In this document: one piece after another, positions 11,772 through 22,034 of the stretch | Layout of the letters: each line of letters starts with the position of its first letter | How positions within the stretch are numbered: the stretch's first letter is position 1 | Source: Lasiosphaeris hirsuta | Taxonomy: Eukaryota; Ascomycota; Sordariomycetes; Sordariales; Lasiosphaeriaceae | Direction of reading: 5' to 3' | Length of the DNA stretch: 64,000 nt | NCBI GenBank assembly: GCA_030549175.1 | Contig: JAUKUA010000002.1 | Coordinates: 496,001-560,000, forward strand | The notes under the pieces: model-generated | The model's database searches: none | Told to the model about the DNA's origin: nothing | Seen by the model: only the letters and a program-made list of their open reading frames with translations | Position numbers and translations under genes: made by a program

Positions 11772-13516
11772 TCACACGCACGGAGGCACCCAGCCAATCT
11801 CTCTCATGGGCCACTCGATCCAGCTCCTGTGTTCGGCATCCAGGATGTCGTACGCGCGCGAGATGAGATGGTCTCCCCAGCCCTGCAGCCACCAGTGGCT
11901 CTCGTGGTGCTTGAGCAGGATGCAAAAGTGGGCAAAGATGGCCACGGCCTCCTGGGCCGGCGCCAGGTCTCGGGCCGGGTCCGATTTGAGCAGGGGGACG
12001 AGGGAGTCTGAGACTTCCCAAAGCCTAGAAAAGGTCAGCTTTCCGTTCATCGAGCCGTCCACACCGGGGGAACCCACCAGAGCATGGCATCCAGCACATC
12101 CCTCGGCCCCTCCCCCTCGCTACGAGCGCTAGCTCCAGCTCATCCACGGCGTGGCCATACGTCGCCAGCAACGCCGGCTGCCCGCCCACCGCCTCCCGGA
12201 TCCGCGCCCGCAACACCTCGACACCACCCGCCGCCTCCCCGCCGCCCCCGGCACTTCTCCCGTCCGGCTCCCGCTGCGCGCTCCACCGCCGGCCGCCGTA
12301 CTCGAGGAACGGTGCCAGCACCGTGTCCCGTCCCTGCTCCCCCAGCACCGCGCTCAGCGACTTGGCCCCGTTGATCAGGAAGGCCCAGTCGGGCAGCGCC
12401 GCGTCGCCGATGAAGAAGGACCCGTCGGGCAGCGAACGCCGCGGGCTCGCGAGGGCTGGAGTCTCCGTCAGCGTCCGTCACTGGGTTGCTCCTTGTTCCC
12501 TGGAGGACGAGGGGGTCTTACCAAAGTAGATGGTCAACATGCTAAACAAGAACAAATTCACCGCATCATCCAACGACGCAATCCCCCCACTCCTACCACC
12601 ACCACCACCACCACCACTACCCATGAGCGCCGTGGCCCCGCGCGACGCGGCGCGGTGCAGCAGCAGCGCGTGCGTGGTGTAGTGGGCGCGCCGATCCGGG
12701 CGGCGGTGGGCTAGGTGCAGCGCCGAGATGGCCAGGATGGTGCGCGTGATGTAGGGACACCCGGCCAGCCCGATGGACACGACGACCTCGCGCCAGAAGG
12801 CGCAGATGGCCGGGTCCGCGGCCAGCGTCGCGTACGTGTGCGTCGTGAAGTTGTGGAGGAGCTCGAGTTCGAGGAAGGGGAGCGGCGGGTTGTCGGCGTC
12901 GGCGTCGGAGGGATGGGGTGGGAGGGGGGAGGGGCAAGAGGGGGAGGGGCAAGAGGGGGAGGGGCAAGAGGGGGAGGGCGGGATGGGTGATAGCTGGGAG
13001 GGGGTTTGTTTACCGGGCCGGCGAGGGGCGGTTTTTACCGTGAGGAAGGGACAGGGCGCGCCGTGGGATATGCAGTTGAGGCAGGCCGGATGGCGTTCGT
13101 CGCACTGATGAGCAGCTGTTAGTGGAGAGCGAGCGGGTTTGGGTCAAACGGTTTCGTGCCTTGATTTTCCTCGCCTTGCATGTGGCACAGCCGGTCCGAC
13201 TTTTCCTGTGAGCGCGGCGGGCGTATCCCAGGGGATGCTGCAATGTTGAGGACGGGGAGCTTATGCCGACGGATTCAGGTGTCGATATCAGAGATTCAGG
13301 CGTCTGCCGAGCGGGATCGGTACTCTTATTGGTATTGGCGACGGCCACTTCGGGCAAAGCCGTCGTTCCCGACATGACGCTAGGCGAGTCGAGAAGTTCC
13401 TTTCGTTCCATCGACTGATTGGTCCGGCCGTCAAGGTCGGGTAGTTGATCGCCCACTGACAACGAACCAGTCTGGAATGCGGAAGCAGAAGCCATGTTAG
13501 TCTCGATCTGACACAT
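11772..13516 (-). CDS. UPC2-like Zn2Cys6 transcription factor
   Basis: Four exons, complement(join(11772..12024,12065..12455,12522..13104,13160..13516)), about 527 aa; the second Met (13495) may be the true start. The binuclear zinc cluster is C110-x2-C113-x6-C120-x6-C127-x2-C130-x6-C137 (CATCKARKIK then CDERHPACLNCISHGAPC), split by an intron whose donor reads GC rather than GT. Downstream, LELELLHNFTTHTYATLA, then ILAISALHLAHRRP and HWWLQGWGDHLISRAYDIL, match sterol-uptake-control (Upc2/Ecm22)-type regulators. A tract of tandem Ser-Pro-Cys repeats and a Gly7 run lie in exon 2. The end of exon 3 is doubtful: the frame carrying DVLDAMLW (12078-12110), which fits the family best, is shifted from the frame of exon 3, suggesting a one-base error in a G-rich stretch. 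With that frame the donor would be GTGGGT at 12077. It is divergent from the RTA1-like gene. Confidence 0.75.
12925..12978. repeat. 15-bp minisatellite inside the Zn2Cys6 gene
   Basis: The unit GGGGGAGGGGCAAGA is repeated 3.6 times in tandem without interruption. As 15 is a multiple of 3 it stays in frame and encodes Ser-Cys-Pro-Ser-Pro repeats just after the zinc cluster, so copy number can change without breaking the protein. Confidence 0.9.
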
Positions 13517-14513
13517 GCATGCGTCTAATAATTCCGACTGGAAGTGTCCCGTGTTTGTGTCACCCTGTCAGACCACTCCAGCCAATACTAAGTAAGGTTT
13601 TCGGCTCTTTGCCAGAATTCTCAATCGCTCACAGACAGGGCTGGTGGGCTCGGGTTGGCGCTAGACTCCGTGAAGCCGGACTCTCGGAAGCCGGTCGTGT
13701 GGGGCTGTCGGCCCGTTGACCAGAACACAGAACACAGGAATGCAAACTCGAACCTAGGACGATGCATCCAGAACTGACACTAGTATTGGTCAAAACGTGC
13801 ACAAACACGGGACGTGGAATGGGCGGAAACCGGTCCCTGGCGATATCTAAAGTCCATCGTGGCAGTGCTGCGCCCGAAATTGCCAGAAACCGGGACCCGG
13901 GATCCGGGTCTGGAACTTTGGGATTTTTGGGATGCTTGGCCGACGCCGGGACGTGTCCATAATCGTATTCGGCTCGTTTTCAGGCTACACGCCAATCAGC
14001 TCAAAGAAGGATGCGCATACAACCAACGCCCCGGGTGCATCTAATCGGGTTGGTGTCAGCACAACCCGATGAGGCTCCTCAGCTCGCCCTACTAATTCGC
14101 ATCTCGCCGTCTTGGCTCTCGCACGCAACACTGCACCAACGTTGCAATCAGCTTATCGCGCACTTTTTGATCAAAATCCCATACGTGCTATGGGCGCCAA
14201 GAAGCGGGACCCGGTGTGCTCGATGATGGAGAACAATGGCGCGGCAGGAATTAATCATCATCAATAAGTTCCAACAGGGGCTAGACCCAGTCAAAACGGC
14301 TCTGTCAATACTAGTAACCCCCCTCCACCCTAAACCCATTAGCAAAGTGTGTTCCTTTGTTCTATCCGCGACTCAGCCGCTCTCTTGAGCCGGCTCCCCC
14401 CCCTCACCCAAAAGCTCTCCGACCCCCGATGTCGATCCGCCGATAATCCCCAAACCACCAAACACCCGAACCGTCGCCACACACTGCGTGTTGTACATAA
14501 CCATCACCACCAA
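13517..14513. promoter_or_regulatory. Shared divergent promoter, Zn2Cys6 regulator / RTA1-like gene
   Basis: About 1 kb between the starts of two divergent genes. It contains clustered CGG/CCG triplets, the core recognised by Zn2Cys6 proteins: CCGGGACCCGGGATCCGG at 13890-13907 and a direct repeat GAAGCCGG at 13672 and 13687. A sterol element TCGTATA is not present; the nearest is TCGTATT at 13963. Binding is not shown. Confidence 0.35.
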
Positions 14514-15476
14514 ATGGCGTCGCAATCCTTCCGCCCGAGCTACGAGACGTGCTCGGAAGTGACCGATTTCTGCCCGGTGCGGGCCACGACGCTGGGGTAC
14601 TACCCGAACGAGGGCGTCAACGCCTTCCTGGCGGCCGGCTTCGGGCTGGCGGCACTGGTCACGCTTGGATTCGGCATCTGGAAGCGCACGTGGGGCTACT
14701 CGATCGCCGTGGCGGCGGGGTGCGTGCTCGAGTGCGCCGGCTACGTCGGCCGCGTGCAGCTGGCGTCCAACCCGTGGAACGGGTCGGCCTTCAAGACGCA
14801 GATCGTCGCCATCATCCTCGGCCCGACCCTCGTCTGCGTCGGCCTCTACCTTACCCTGCGCCACATCGTGCTCGCGCTCAACCCGGGCCTCAGCCGCGTG
14901 CCGCCCCGGACCTACCCCCTCTTCTTCGTCCCCGCCGACGTCTCGTGCCTCGTCATCCAGGCCATCGGCGGAGGCATCGCCGCGGCGGCCGGCCGCGACA
15001 AGATCGACCTGCTGCAGCACGGCAACCGCACCGTCATTGCCGGCATCGTGCTGCAGGTGTTGGTGCTGGGCCTGTTTGGCGGCCTGAGCGGCGAGTACCT
15101 GTGGCGGGTCCGGGCGTGGGCGAAGAGCGGGGAGGCGGCCGAGGGGGACCGGGGCGTCCAGCTGTGGCACAATGCCAAGTTCCGCATGTTCTTGTATGCC
15201 ATGCTCGGGGCCTACTCGGCGCTGCTGATCCGGTGCGTCTACCGCATCGCCGAGATGGCGGGGGGGTGGGGGAACCACATCATGCAGGACGAGCCGTCGT
15301 TTGTCGTGCTCGAGTCCTTCATGGTCCTGATCGCGTCGGGGCTGCTGGCGGGCTTTCCGCCGGGCGTCTTCTTTCCGCAGATGTCGCACTCGCCCAAGGT
15401 CAAGGGCCTGGTTGCAGACGAAGAAGTGCGGCAGGATGGGGCTTCGTCGAGCGGGACAGAAAAGGTGGCCGTCTAG
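14514..15476 (+). CDS. RTA1-family lipid/sphingoid translocating exporter
   Basis: 320 aa, single exon. Start chosen at ATG 14514 because the 55 codons before it are proline- and histidine-rich leader without family similarity. Seven hydrophobic segments follow, with the RTA1 landmarks EGVNAFLAAGFGLAALV, CVLECAGYVGR, FVPADVSCLVIQAIGGGIAA and, near the end, RCVYRIAEMAGG followed by a PSFVVLESFMV block. Yeast relatives are Rta1 (aminocholesterol resistance) and Rsb1 (release of long-chain sphingoid bases), so a plasma-membrane lipid exporter is likely, though the substrate cannot be read from sequence. It is divergent from a UPC2-like regulator, which may control it. The protein is intact, with a charged cytosolic C-tail. 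Confidence 0.88.
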   Translation: MASQSFRPSYETCSEVTDFCPVRATTLGYYPNEGVNAFLAAGFGLAALVTLGFGIWKRTWGYSIAVAAGCVLECAGYVGRVQLASNPWNGSAFKTQIVAIILGPTLVCVGLYLTLRHIVLALNPGLSRVPPRTYPLFFVPADVSCLVIQAIGGGIAAAAGRDKIDLLQHGNRTVIAGIVLQVLVLGLFGGLSGEYLWRVRAWAKSGEAAEGDRGVQLWHNAKFRMFLYAMLGAYSALLIRCVYRIAEMAGGWGNHIMQDEPSFVVLESFMVLIASGLLAGFPPGVFFPQMSHSPKVKGLVADEEVRQDGASSSGTEKVAV

Positions 15477-15810
15477 AGAACTTTCGGGACTTGTCTTAGA
15501 CTCTAGATAGCATTATCGCCAGCTTCCAAGAGGGGCACAATATACGCTGATAGAATTGCCTTGATTTTCGTTAATTTCCATCTCCCTTCACAAATAAATT
15601 TCATTTGAAAATGGGCTACGGATCCCTTGCTTGCGCATCAGACGAAATTTGGCTGGGCTGCCGAATTTGAGCCCCTCATTCCTTCCTTTGTCCTTGACAA
15701 CAGACAACACTCCTTCCTCCCCTCGGCGCACTTTCCAATACTTTCATTTCGCAATATCCGCCGCAATGCCTTGGCGACAAACACGCAAAACACACTCAAC
15801 AATACAACTC

Positions 15811-15912
15811 GGCAACGTAGCCAAGCGGTCTAAGGCGCCAGGTTCAGGTCCACCTGAATTCAATTCTCCTGGTCTCAGTAATGGGGCGTGGGTTTGAATC
15901 CCACCGTTGTCA
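15811..15912 (+). tRNA. tRNA-Leu (anticodon CAG), with intron
   Basis: The acceptor stem GGCAACG pairs with CGTTGTC (15905-15911) and is followed by discriminator A. The D arm (TAGCCAAGCGG) doubles as box A and the T arm GTGGG-TTTGAAT-CCCAC as box B. The anticodon loop is TTCAGGT with CAG, and an 18-nt intron (15849-15866) sits after position 37, the standard site. A long variable arm (about 15873-15887) fits a class II leucine tRNA. A T5 run at 15917 can serve as the Pol III terminator. Confidence 0.93.
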
Positions 15913-16499
15913 CTACCTTTTTGCCTGTCATTCCTGTGAATGGCCTGCCAGCCGTTATTGTGGAGTTTGAGTCTTGACCCAGATCCACTTAGTATGTACA
16001 ACTTGGAGTCTGCAGATGTCACACTCCGTAAAGAAGTCTTGACTTTGATATGTAGCCTCCAGGCCTAGCAATGCAAAAGCCCCTTTGACAGCTTGATCCC
16101 CTTGAGAATCGCATCCGAAATGTGCCTTGTCGTGATTGCTTCAAGTTTCCTCAGGGTCTGATCGGCTGCACACTTGCCAAATTGTCAGACAGTCAAATTT
16201 TGCAAATATCGGAGTTTCGGAAACGCTAGCCTCGTAATACCACCCAAATCGCCACTGATTATAGGATTCCAAACTCTTTTCTATCCACGTAACAAAACAT
16301 AAGTTGTCTTCAATGTTTAGGCTAATGCAGCCACCAAGTCTTTCCGGATTGGGAGAAAGCGATCGCCGATCTTGCTGAATTGTGCCACTGCTAGCCGAGT
16401 TATCACCAGTCAGAATTCGGGCTGTCTGATAACTCGGTATCGAATTGTTAAATTATGTGTGCCTTTAATTTATCCTATATCATAGCCTTGTTTGTAATT

Positions 16500-16905
16500 A
16501 CTACAAAAAACTATTTCAGAGTATAACGAATATAATAGACTTTGTTCGAATTACTAATATCGCTTTCGCTATAGCCACTATTATAGCCATTGAGGTACTA
16601 TTTAGGAGTAAAGGCAAATTACGTACTCTCCGTGGGAGCTAACTCAAAGACCTATAAGAAGAAGGCCGCGATACTATCTATTTAGGTGATCCTGATTATG
16701 CCAGGAAGCTCGTAGAGACTCTGCTAAATAGGTTAGATACGTAGTTTAAGGACCTCTTTCGCATAGAAAAGCCTACTTTCCAGGCACTTATACGTTAGTT
16801 CCGGCGGTACGTAGGGCTTCGGGTTATCTGATACCAGTCTACGGAGTAGAAGGTTCTTATGTCTCTATATATCTTAACCTATAGAGAGTACTAGAGAGTT
16901 ACCGT
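16500..16905 (+). mobile_element. Decayed PIF/Harbinger-like transposase fragment
   Basis: AT-rich, stop-riddled sequence whose best frame reads a fungal HARBI1-type N-terminal region: DPDYARKLVETLLNRLD, then FKDLFRIEKPTFQALIR, RRYVGLR and KVLMSLYILTY, interrupted by TAG and TGA codons at places where CAG/CAA or CGA would be expected. That pattern (CpA to TpA) suits repeat-induced point mutation. No terminal repeats are visible, and the catalytic DDE part is absent, since sequence composition changes abruptly at about 16905. Confidence 0.6.
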
Positions 16906-17217
16906 GTAGCACACACTTGCAAGTGCAGGTGCCGGGAGCACCGTTGAGCGATGCAGAGCACAGGATAAAGAACACCTCCGCGGAAGTCCTGTGCAAGGAG
17001 CGGGATAGTTCGGGACGCAGGCCACAACGAGACCTCAAATCACTCTACCGTTTCCAGATACTCTGGCCCAGATAGAAAATAGCCCTGGACCACCCAACTT
17101 CTGTTTAGTGATCCAGGCTTCAATTGATCTTCTTGCAACTACCTAACCACTGTTCCATCATCTTGCACTGCAACCCAACCCCCTATCCTCGTCACCCTAG
17201 CGCCTAACCGCGTTACA
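16904..17217. mobile_element. Possible solo LTR
   Basis: A 314-bp segment of normal GC content inserted beside the AT-rich relic. It begins TGTAGCAC and ends GCGTTACA, giving imperfect TG...CA inverted ends (TGTARC), contains a TATA-like GATAAAG, and has a pyrimidine-rich 3' part, all usual in copia-type LTRs. I could not find a matching target-site duplication. Confidence 0.3.
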
Positions 17218-17224
17218 GATCTCC

Positions 17225-17355
17225 TATTAGTGGACTCGGGTAGCTAGCTAGCCCTGGCCTTTGCGTTTGCGGGGGACTCGGAGAGCCCCGCTGTGCCATT
17301 GCCCCTTTGGGGCAAAACCATGCATAACAAATCAATCAATCAATAAATCAACCGT
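17225..17355 (+). mobile_element. Possible 3' end of a non-LTR (LINE) element
   Basis: A small hairpin GCCCCTTTGGGGC is followed by a short tandem tail of ATCA units (AATCAATCAATCAATAAATC near 17330-17349). Fungal Tad-type LINEs commonly end in such a hairpin plus simple A-rich tail. There is no coding part, so this is a 5'-truncated copy at best. Confidence 0.3.
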
Positions 17356-17454
17356 CAAAGTTTGCACCACTTCGGCTCGACAACATCGGGCCCTGCACAT
17401 GTGAATCCATCCAGGCAGGAGCTGCGCAGCCACCTGGCCGCCCGGGCGATTGAA

Positions 17455-18506
17455 ATGGACAACCGATTTCTCACCGAGGACGAAAAGTGAGTTGGCGCGC
17501 GACCCGAGGACGCGTCGTATTCGCGTTTTTCCGCATTGCGAACGTCTTTCGCATTGCGCCCTACCTAGCTAACACCGCCAACCCAGGCTCCTAGACACGG
17601 GCTGGTTCAGCGATGTCACTGTCAAATGCGGCGACAGAATATGGCGCCTGCACAAGAACATTCTCTGCACGCGCAGCGTGTGGTTCGAAAAGGCCCTGAC
17701 TGGACGCTTCGAGGTGGGTTTGATGCCGGATTACCCGGGCCATGTTTGTCTCGACCCAGGTCTGACGGCAACAGGAGTCCAAGACGGGACACGTCGACAT
17801 CCAAAACTTTGACCCCGAAGCCATCGGGTGGCTCATCCGCTACATCTACACAGGCAGTGAGTCCCTCCCCCGTCCACGATATGTCGTCCCGATCAATGCC
17901 AACCCTCCAGTCTGCGACATCCCCGCCCTGCGGCCCGGCAGCAAAACCAACTTCGTCACCTGCTACGAAGTCCACACCGTTGCCGACTACTTCGCCATGA
18001 CCTCGCTGGCCAAGATCGCCCTCGACACGCTGGCAGCCGACTTCGACGCCCGTCTCGGCCCCGTACAGATGCAGTACGAGCCGGTCGACTGGCTCGACGA
18101 GCTCTTCGAGACCGTCAAGCTCATCTACCAGGACGTGCCGCTGACCGACACGTCGGCGCTGTCGTCGTCCTCGTCGTCGCCCATCCGCCACGCCCTCGTC
18201 ACCTTTGTGCACACGGCCCGCTTCTACCTGCTGCAGAACGAGGCCTTCACCCACTTCCTCGACGAGGCCCCCCCCGTCTTCGCCCTCGACATGTTCCGCG
18301 CCATGCGCACCACCGGCGACTTCCTCGCCCACCTGCCCGAGCCCCAGTGCTTCCTGTGCCGCAACAAGCCGACCAGGAGCGAAAAGGCCTACTACACCCA
18401 CCTGGCCCCCGAGAAGATGAAGCTCCACGCCGCCTGTGCCACGTGTGCCAATAAGAGGGACCTGCTGCCCTGTACTTCCGATTGGTCCGGCAAGGGTCTT
18501 CCGTAG
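17455..18506 (+). CDS. BTB/POZ domain protein
   Basis: Four exons, join(17455..17486,17587..17713,17775..17856,17911..18506), 278 aa; donors GTGAGT, GTGGGT, GTGAGT and acceptors CAG all keep the frame. The BTB fold is at about residues 10-100: WFSDVTVKCGDRIWRLHKNI, SVWFEKALTGRFE, VDIQNFDPEAIGWLIRYIYTG. BTB domains dimerise and often act as adaptors for cullin-3 ubiquitin ligases or in transcription complexes. The rest is helical and ends in a Cys-rich stretch (CFLCRNKPTRS... CATCANKRDLLPC, four CxxC-type cysteines) that could bind zinc; that is inference. There is no signal peptide or membrane segment. It lies immediately after the transposon nest but looks intact. Confidence 0.85.
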
Positions 18507-19504
18507 ACGTGTCGTTGTCGTTGCCTGTTTGTGGGCGTCTTGTTTTTGAAAATACGTCCCAAAAAAAAAAAAAATCAAGTCGCCGCACTCTATTGTTCGA
18601 TAGCTAACACTGCTATATATGGAGTCAATACCGTGATGATATACTAAATGCCACTACCGCCAGGCGTCGAAGGAGGCAATAGTGCTTCTCTTTCCAATTT
18701 TTCCACACCACCCACAAAAATGCGAGCGTAGTGAACGTGGCAACAGGCAGCGAAAGTAGCTCATCCGCAACGCCAACTTAGGGAGCGTCGTAGCTTTTCG
18801 AATGGTACATGGTGTTCCAGTTCAATCTCATCCCCTTTCTTGCGCTTATAGTGCCGAGCTTCAACGTAAACGTCCTCAACAAATTCAACTTGCGCCTACT
18901 TACCGTTCCACGTTATCTCCAAGTCCATGGCAACAAGCCACCTGCGGCATCAACGATAAAGTGAATGCGCCCAGTGACACATGACCTTGCGAGATGGTAT
19001 GCTACCGGGTGGTGGACGCGACCATGGCTGGCCGATCCTATCGGCACAGGGTTTCGTTTCCTCCTATACGTTTGTGGGCCTCCTCCACCATGAAAAACTT
19101 GGGACGTTACGGGGGGGCGCTCTGCTATTTGGCAAGGCTTTAACGGCAAGGCTTTTGAAGTGTACGACGCCTCGATTTTGCGGGCTTTGAAAACCCTCTA
19201 TACCGTTGGCGTTGTCTTACACACCCCCTTTTCTTGTTCATCGCCGCCTAATGCATATTCGGCGGTTTATTCTGATACCAGGTTCTTGGCATCGCCATCA
19301 GGCTCTTGGATGACGAGAAGGATCGAGTATTGCCGAGGCAGAGCGGATACTTTATATTCTTCAACATTCACACAAGGAGCCTGAGGGGAAAGAAAATGCA
19401 AAGGAAGAAGACTGTTACGGCTTGACGAAAAGAACCACTCCCAATACGCCAAACCCCCAAAAGTGTACGTGGAGGAAAGGGTTCAAGATTAGACGGGCTA
19501 TCAG
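18507..19504. other. Intergenic, no gene seen
   Basis: Includes the BTB gene 3' UTR with an A15 run at about 18560. No ORF with recognisable features. Confidence 0.45.
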
Positions 19505-20008
19505 TCAAGGCGTCGTGGCATTGATCACGGCGGCGATGACCGCTTTTGGGCTGATGGTTATCTCTACCGTGGAACGGACGTTGCAGATCAATGATTTGGA
19601 GTTTGAGGGTAGTCTTGCGACCGGCACTTGCCAGATGAGGGTGATGACATTGGCGAGGAAGAGGATGTTGAAGCTGAGACGTGGGTTTCGGGACTTGTCC
19701 ACCAAGCTTAACAAGAAATCAACGAGACAGGTGAAAAAAGACAGATAGAAAGCGCAGCGCACGCTGATTTCGTAAAGGTCGGGGTCGCCGATCAGGTGGC
19801 AGGGCGCGCTTTGTACCGACGACGAGGTGGAATCGTCCAAGCTACCCGCGAACACGGTATTGGCGAGGGCGCCCTGGGCCGAAAAGGCGAGAAACGAAAA
19901 GAGAACGCTGACAGGTAGCACACACATTGTCGATAGTATCATGAGCAAAGGTTCGGTTCGACTGATCACTATACGCTTCGAAGACCCAAGGTCCTTAATT
20001 TCTCTCAC
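19505..20008 (-). CDS. Small polytopic membrane protein of unknown function
   Basis: 167 aa, single exon as read, though further exons are possible. Hydrophobic segments lie near residues 21-44, 85-105, 112-132 and 145-164. The stretch CHLIGDPDLYEISVRCAFYL resembles a fungal family of multi-spanning membrane proteins with a conserved IGDPD-(V/L/I)-YG-IG-(I/V)R motif; no function is known for it. The protein ends abruptly after the fourth segment, shorter than I would expect for that family, so it may be truncated or continue in an exon I cannot place. Confidence 0.4.
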   Translation of the reverse strand: MREIKDLGSSKRIVISRTEPLLMILSTMCVLPVSVLFSFLAFSAQGALANTVFAGSLDDSTSSSVQSAPCHLIGDPDLYEISVRCAFYLSFFTCLVDFLLSLVDKSRNPRLSFNILFLANVITLIWQVPVARLPSNSKSLICNVRSTVEITISPKAVIAAVINATTP

Positions 20009-21850
20009 AATTTGAACCTACGACTCTTCGACTTGTTTATGCCAGAACTTGCGAATGCAGCCTGAGCAGTGCCTATTACAGTATAGCTATTTCTTACATA
20101 CTGCTGTTATACTGGCATATCTCGGTACGTCTTCATAGCTAGTAGGTATTAGGCTGCAATTGGTGTCTCAGATAACTGGCGACCAAGGTATCTGATAGTC
20201 TTTGGGGCATAGCTTTAGGCCACACTGCGGCGCGAAGCGCGCGATTCACTTTATCCACGATAAGCTGCCTTAGATTTTGGGATACGATGGATCGTGTCAC
20301 CAAGTTCGCGGTATTGAGATTGAATGACAAAAGGCTTACATCATTGTCAGCAACTGATACTCCCAGAGTGCTTGCTGAGTAGGTACGTGATGGCTGACAA
20401 CTACAGTCAATATCAAGTAGGCTGGAGCTTTCCACAGCGAATGAGACCCTCCCATCATCCACCGGTCTGTTCCCCTACAATCTTACAACAATCAAACCAC
20501 AAATTAGTGGCGATGAATAAGCGGTGAGTAATGCAGAGATTAGTGGTGCAGAGATGAGGCACTCTATAATGAACTTGGGTAGGTAGCAACAATTCGGAGT
20601 CCTAGCCCACCTTCCACACCAACTTCCTGTGGACTACATCTGTTTGTGTAGCACCGGAGATTCCAATTCAGCGGGGACTGGCGCGAAATGGGCAGTGTAG
20701 GTATTTGTTGTTGAAAGTGCATGCAAGGGACTTAAGATACCCTTGTTATTATGTGGGAATCTGGGAGTCAGCCGGGGAATTGTTCTGGAAGCCATGGCCC
20801 TATCCAAGGTACCATGGGACAAAACCCAAAGTCTGTGCAACGCACAGCATATGACTCGCGTCCCTTGTCTCGAGCCGAGCGGCACCGTCCAAAGGGTCCC
20901 TGGGGAATTGCCAAGACCTGACACTATATTCCATATTGTCTTAAGGCTGAAGACACAGTCCGGAAAGCTGTACCCGCGCACCGCCCCAACCAACCATTTA
21001 TCCGGCTGTGCTTCGCCTTGGAATGTACCGGCCAAGTTGAAATAGAACCAAAACATGTCTCCTAGGTAAAGGCTTGGGCATATCTTTTTGTTCACTTGTC
21101 TCTGACGTGAATCTGGATCGTGGCAAGAATGTGTGAATTCGTAATGCCACTGGGAAGTGGGAACTCGTCGTCACGAAAAGTGAGATACATCGTAGGCGCG
21201 TCGAGGTAAGGCCAGACATAGAGCAGTGAAATAGATTGAAGCCAATAAATCTATATTGATCGTGATATTCAGTCCAATAGCATGGCCTGGATTCTTAGAT
21301 TTACCATCCCTATCCCTGCCGGCAGATATGATGATCCCATCTTTAGATTTTCCAGATCTTACATGCATAGATTAACTTGATCAATCAGATGCATTCAGGT
21401 CCACGTTGCTGCCAAGCTACCGACAGGGCGCAGCCCATGTCCTCCAGGAGGAAACCCGGGAAACTCAATCCCCTCCCCGTCGGTAGCGGCCCCCGGTGGC
21501 CAGGGGCGAGACTGCGAATGTCCCTTTGATGTCATCCAAGAGCCAAATTAAGCTTATCTCACCTTGCAGCGGACAAAATGTTGCCCACGCGATGGCATAG
21601 CCTCCGCCGGCAATTCGAGAAGCATGGAGTAGCCGCTAGGGTACCTGGGCTCTGCCACCGCCCAGCTTTCACATGCCTGGCTAAACCCGATCCGACCCTC
21701 CGGGTCGAGAATGGACGTGCGGTTGTGGAGAATATGCCCTGTTCTATTCTAAGACAGGGTAAGTTTGCCTTTGGTGGTGTGCATGCTGTGCTGTGCTTAC
21801 CAGACGTGTGAACAGATTCGATATATGGCTCGTGGACCGGAGAGCCATGG
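20009..21850. other. Intergenic, no gene seen
   Basis: About 1.8 kb of mixed-composition sequence with only short overlapping ORFs on both strands. The last few hundred bases are the promoter of the secreted-protein gene. Confidence 0.45.
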
Positions 21851-21858
21851 ACGAGAAG

Positions 21859-21864
21859 TATAAA
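21859..21864 (+). promoter_or_regulatory. TATA box of the small secreted protein gene
   Basis: TATAAA lies 176 bases before ATG 22035 and is followed by a CA-rich leader (CATCATCACAACAAGCATC) without ATG codons, the usual arrangement of strongly expressed fungal genes. Confidence 0.55.
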
Positions 21865-22034
21865 GACGCGGTCAGATTCCCTCCTCCAAGCTCACAAAAA
21901 AACTCATCATCACAACAAGCATCTCCACAACAGCCTCCTCCAACACTACAACACAACACCTTCACACATTTTCCTCATCTCCCAACACTTCAAACTTCAA
22001 GCCAACCAACCAACCCTCAACCCAAGCCATCAAA

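Noticed and set aside
14373..15499. Long ORFs in two other frames over the RTA1 gene
   Set aside because: Shadows of a GC-rich coding sequence; only the RTA1 frame shows membrane segments and family motifs.
19422..19748. 108-codon plus-strand ORF
   Set aside because: Opposite to the small membrane protein, with no recognisable feature of its own.
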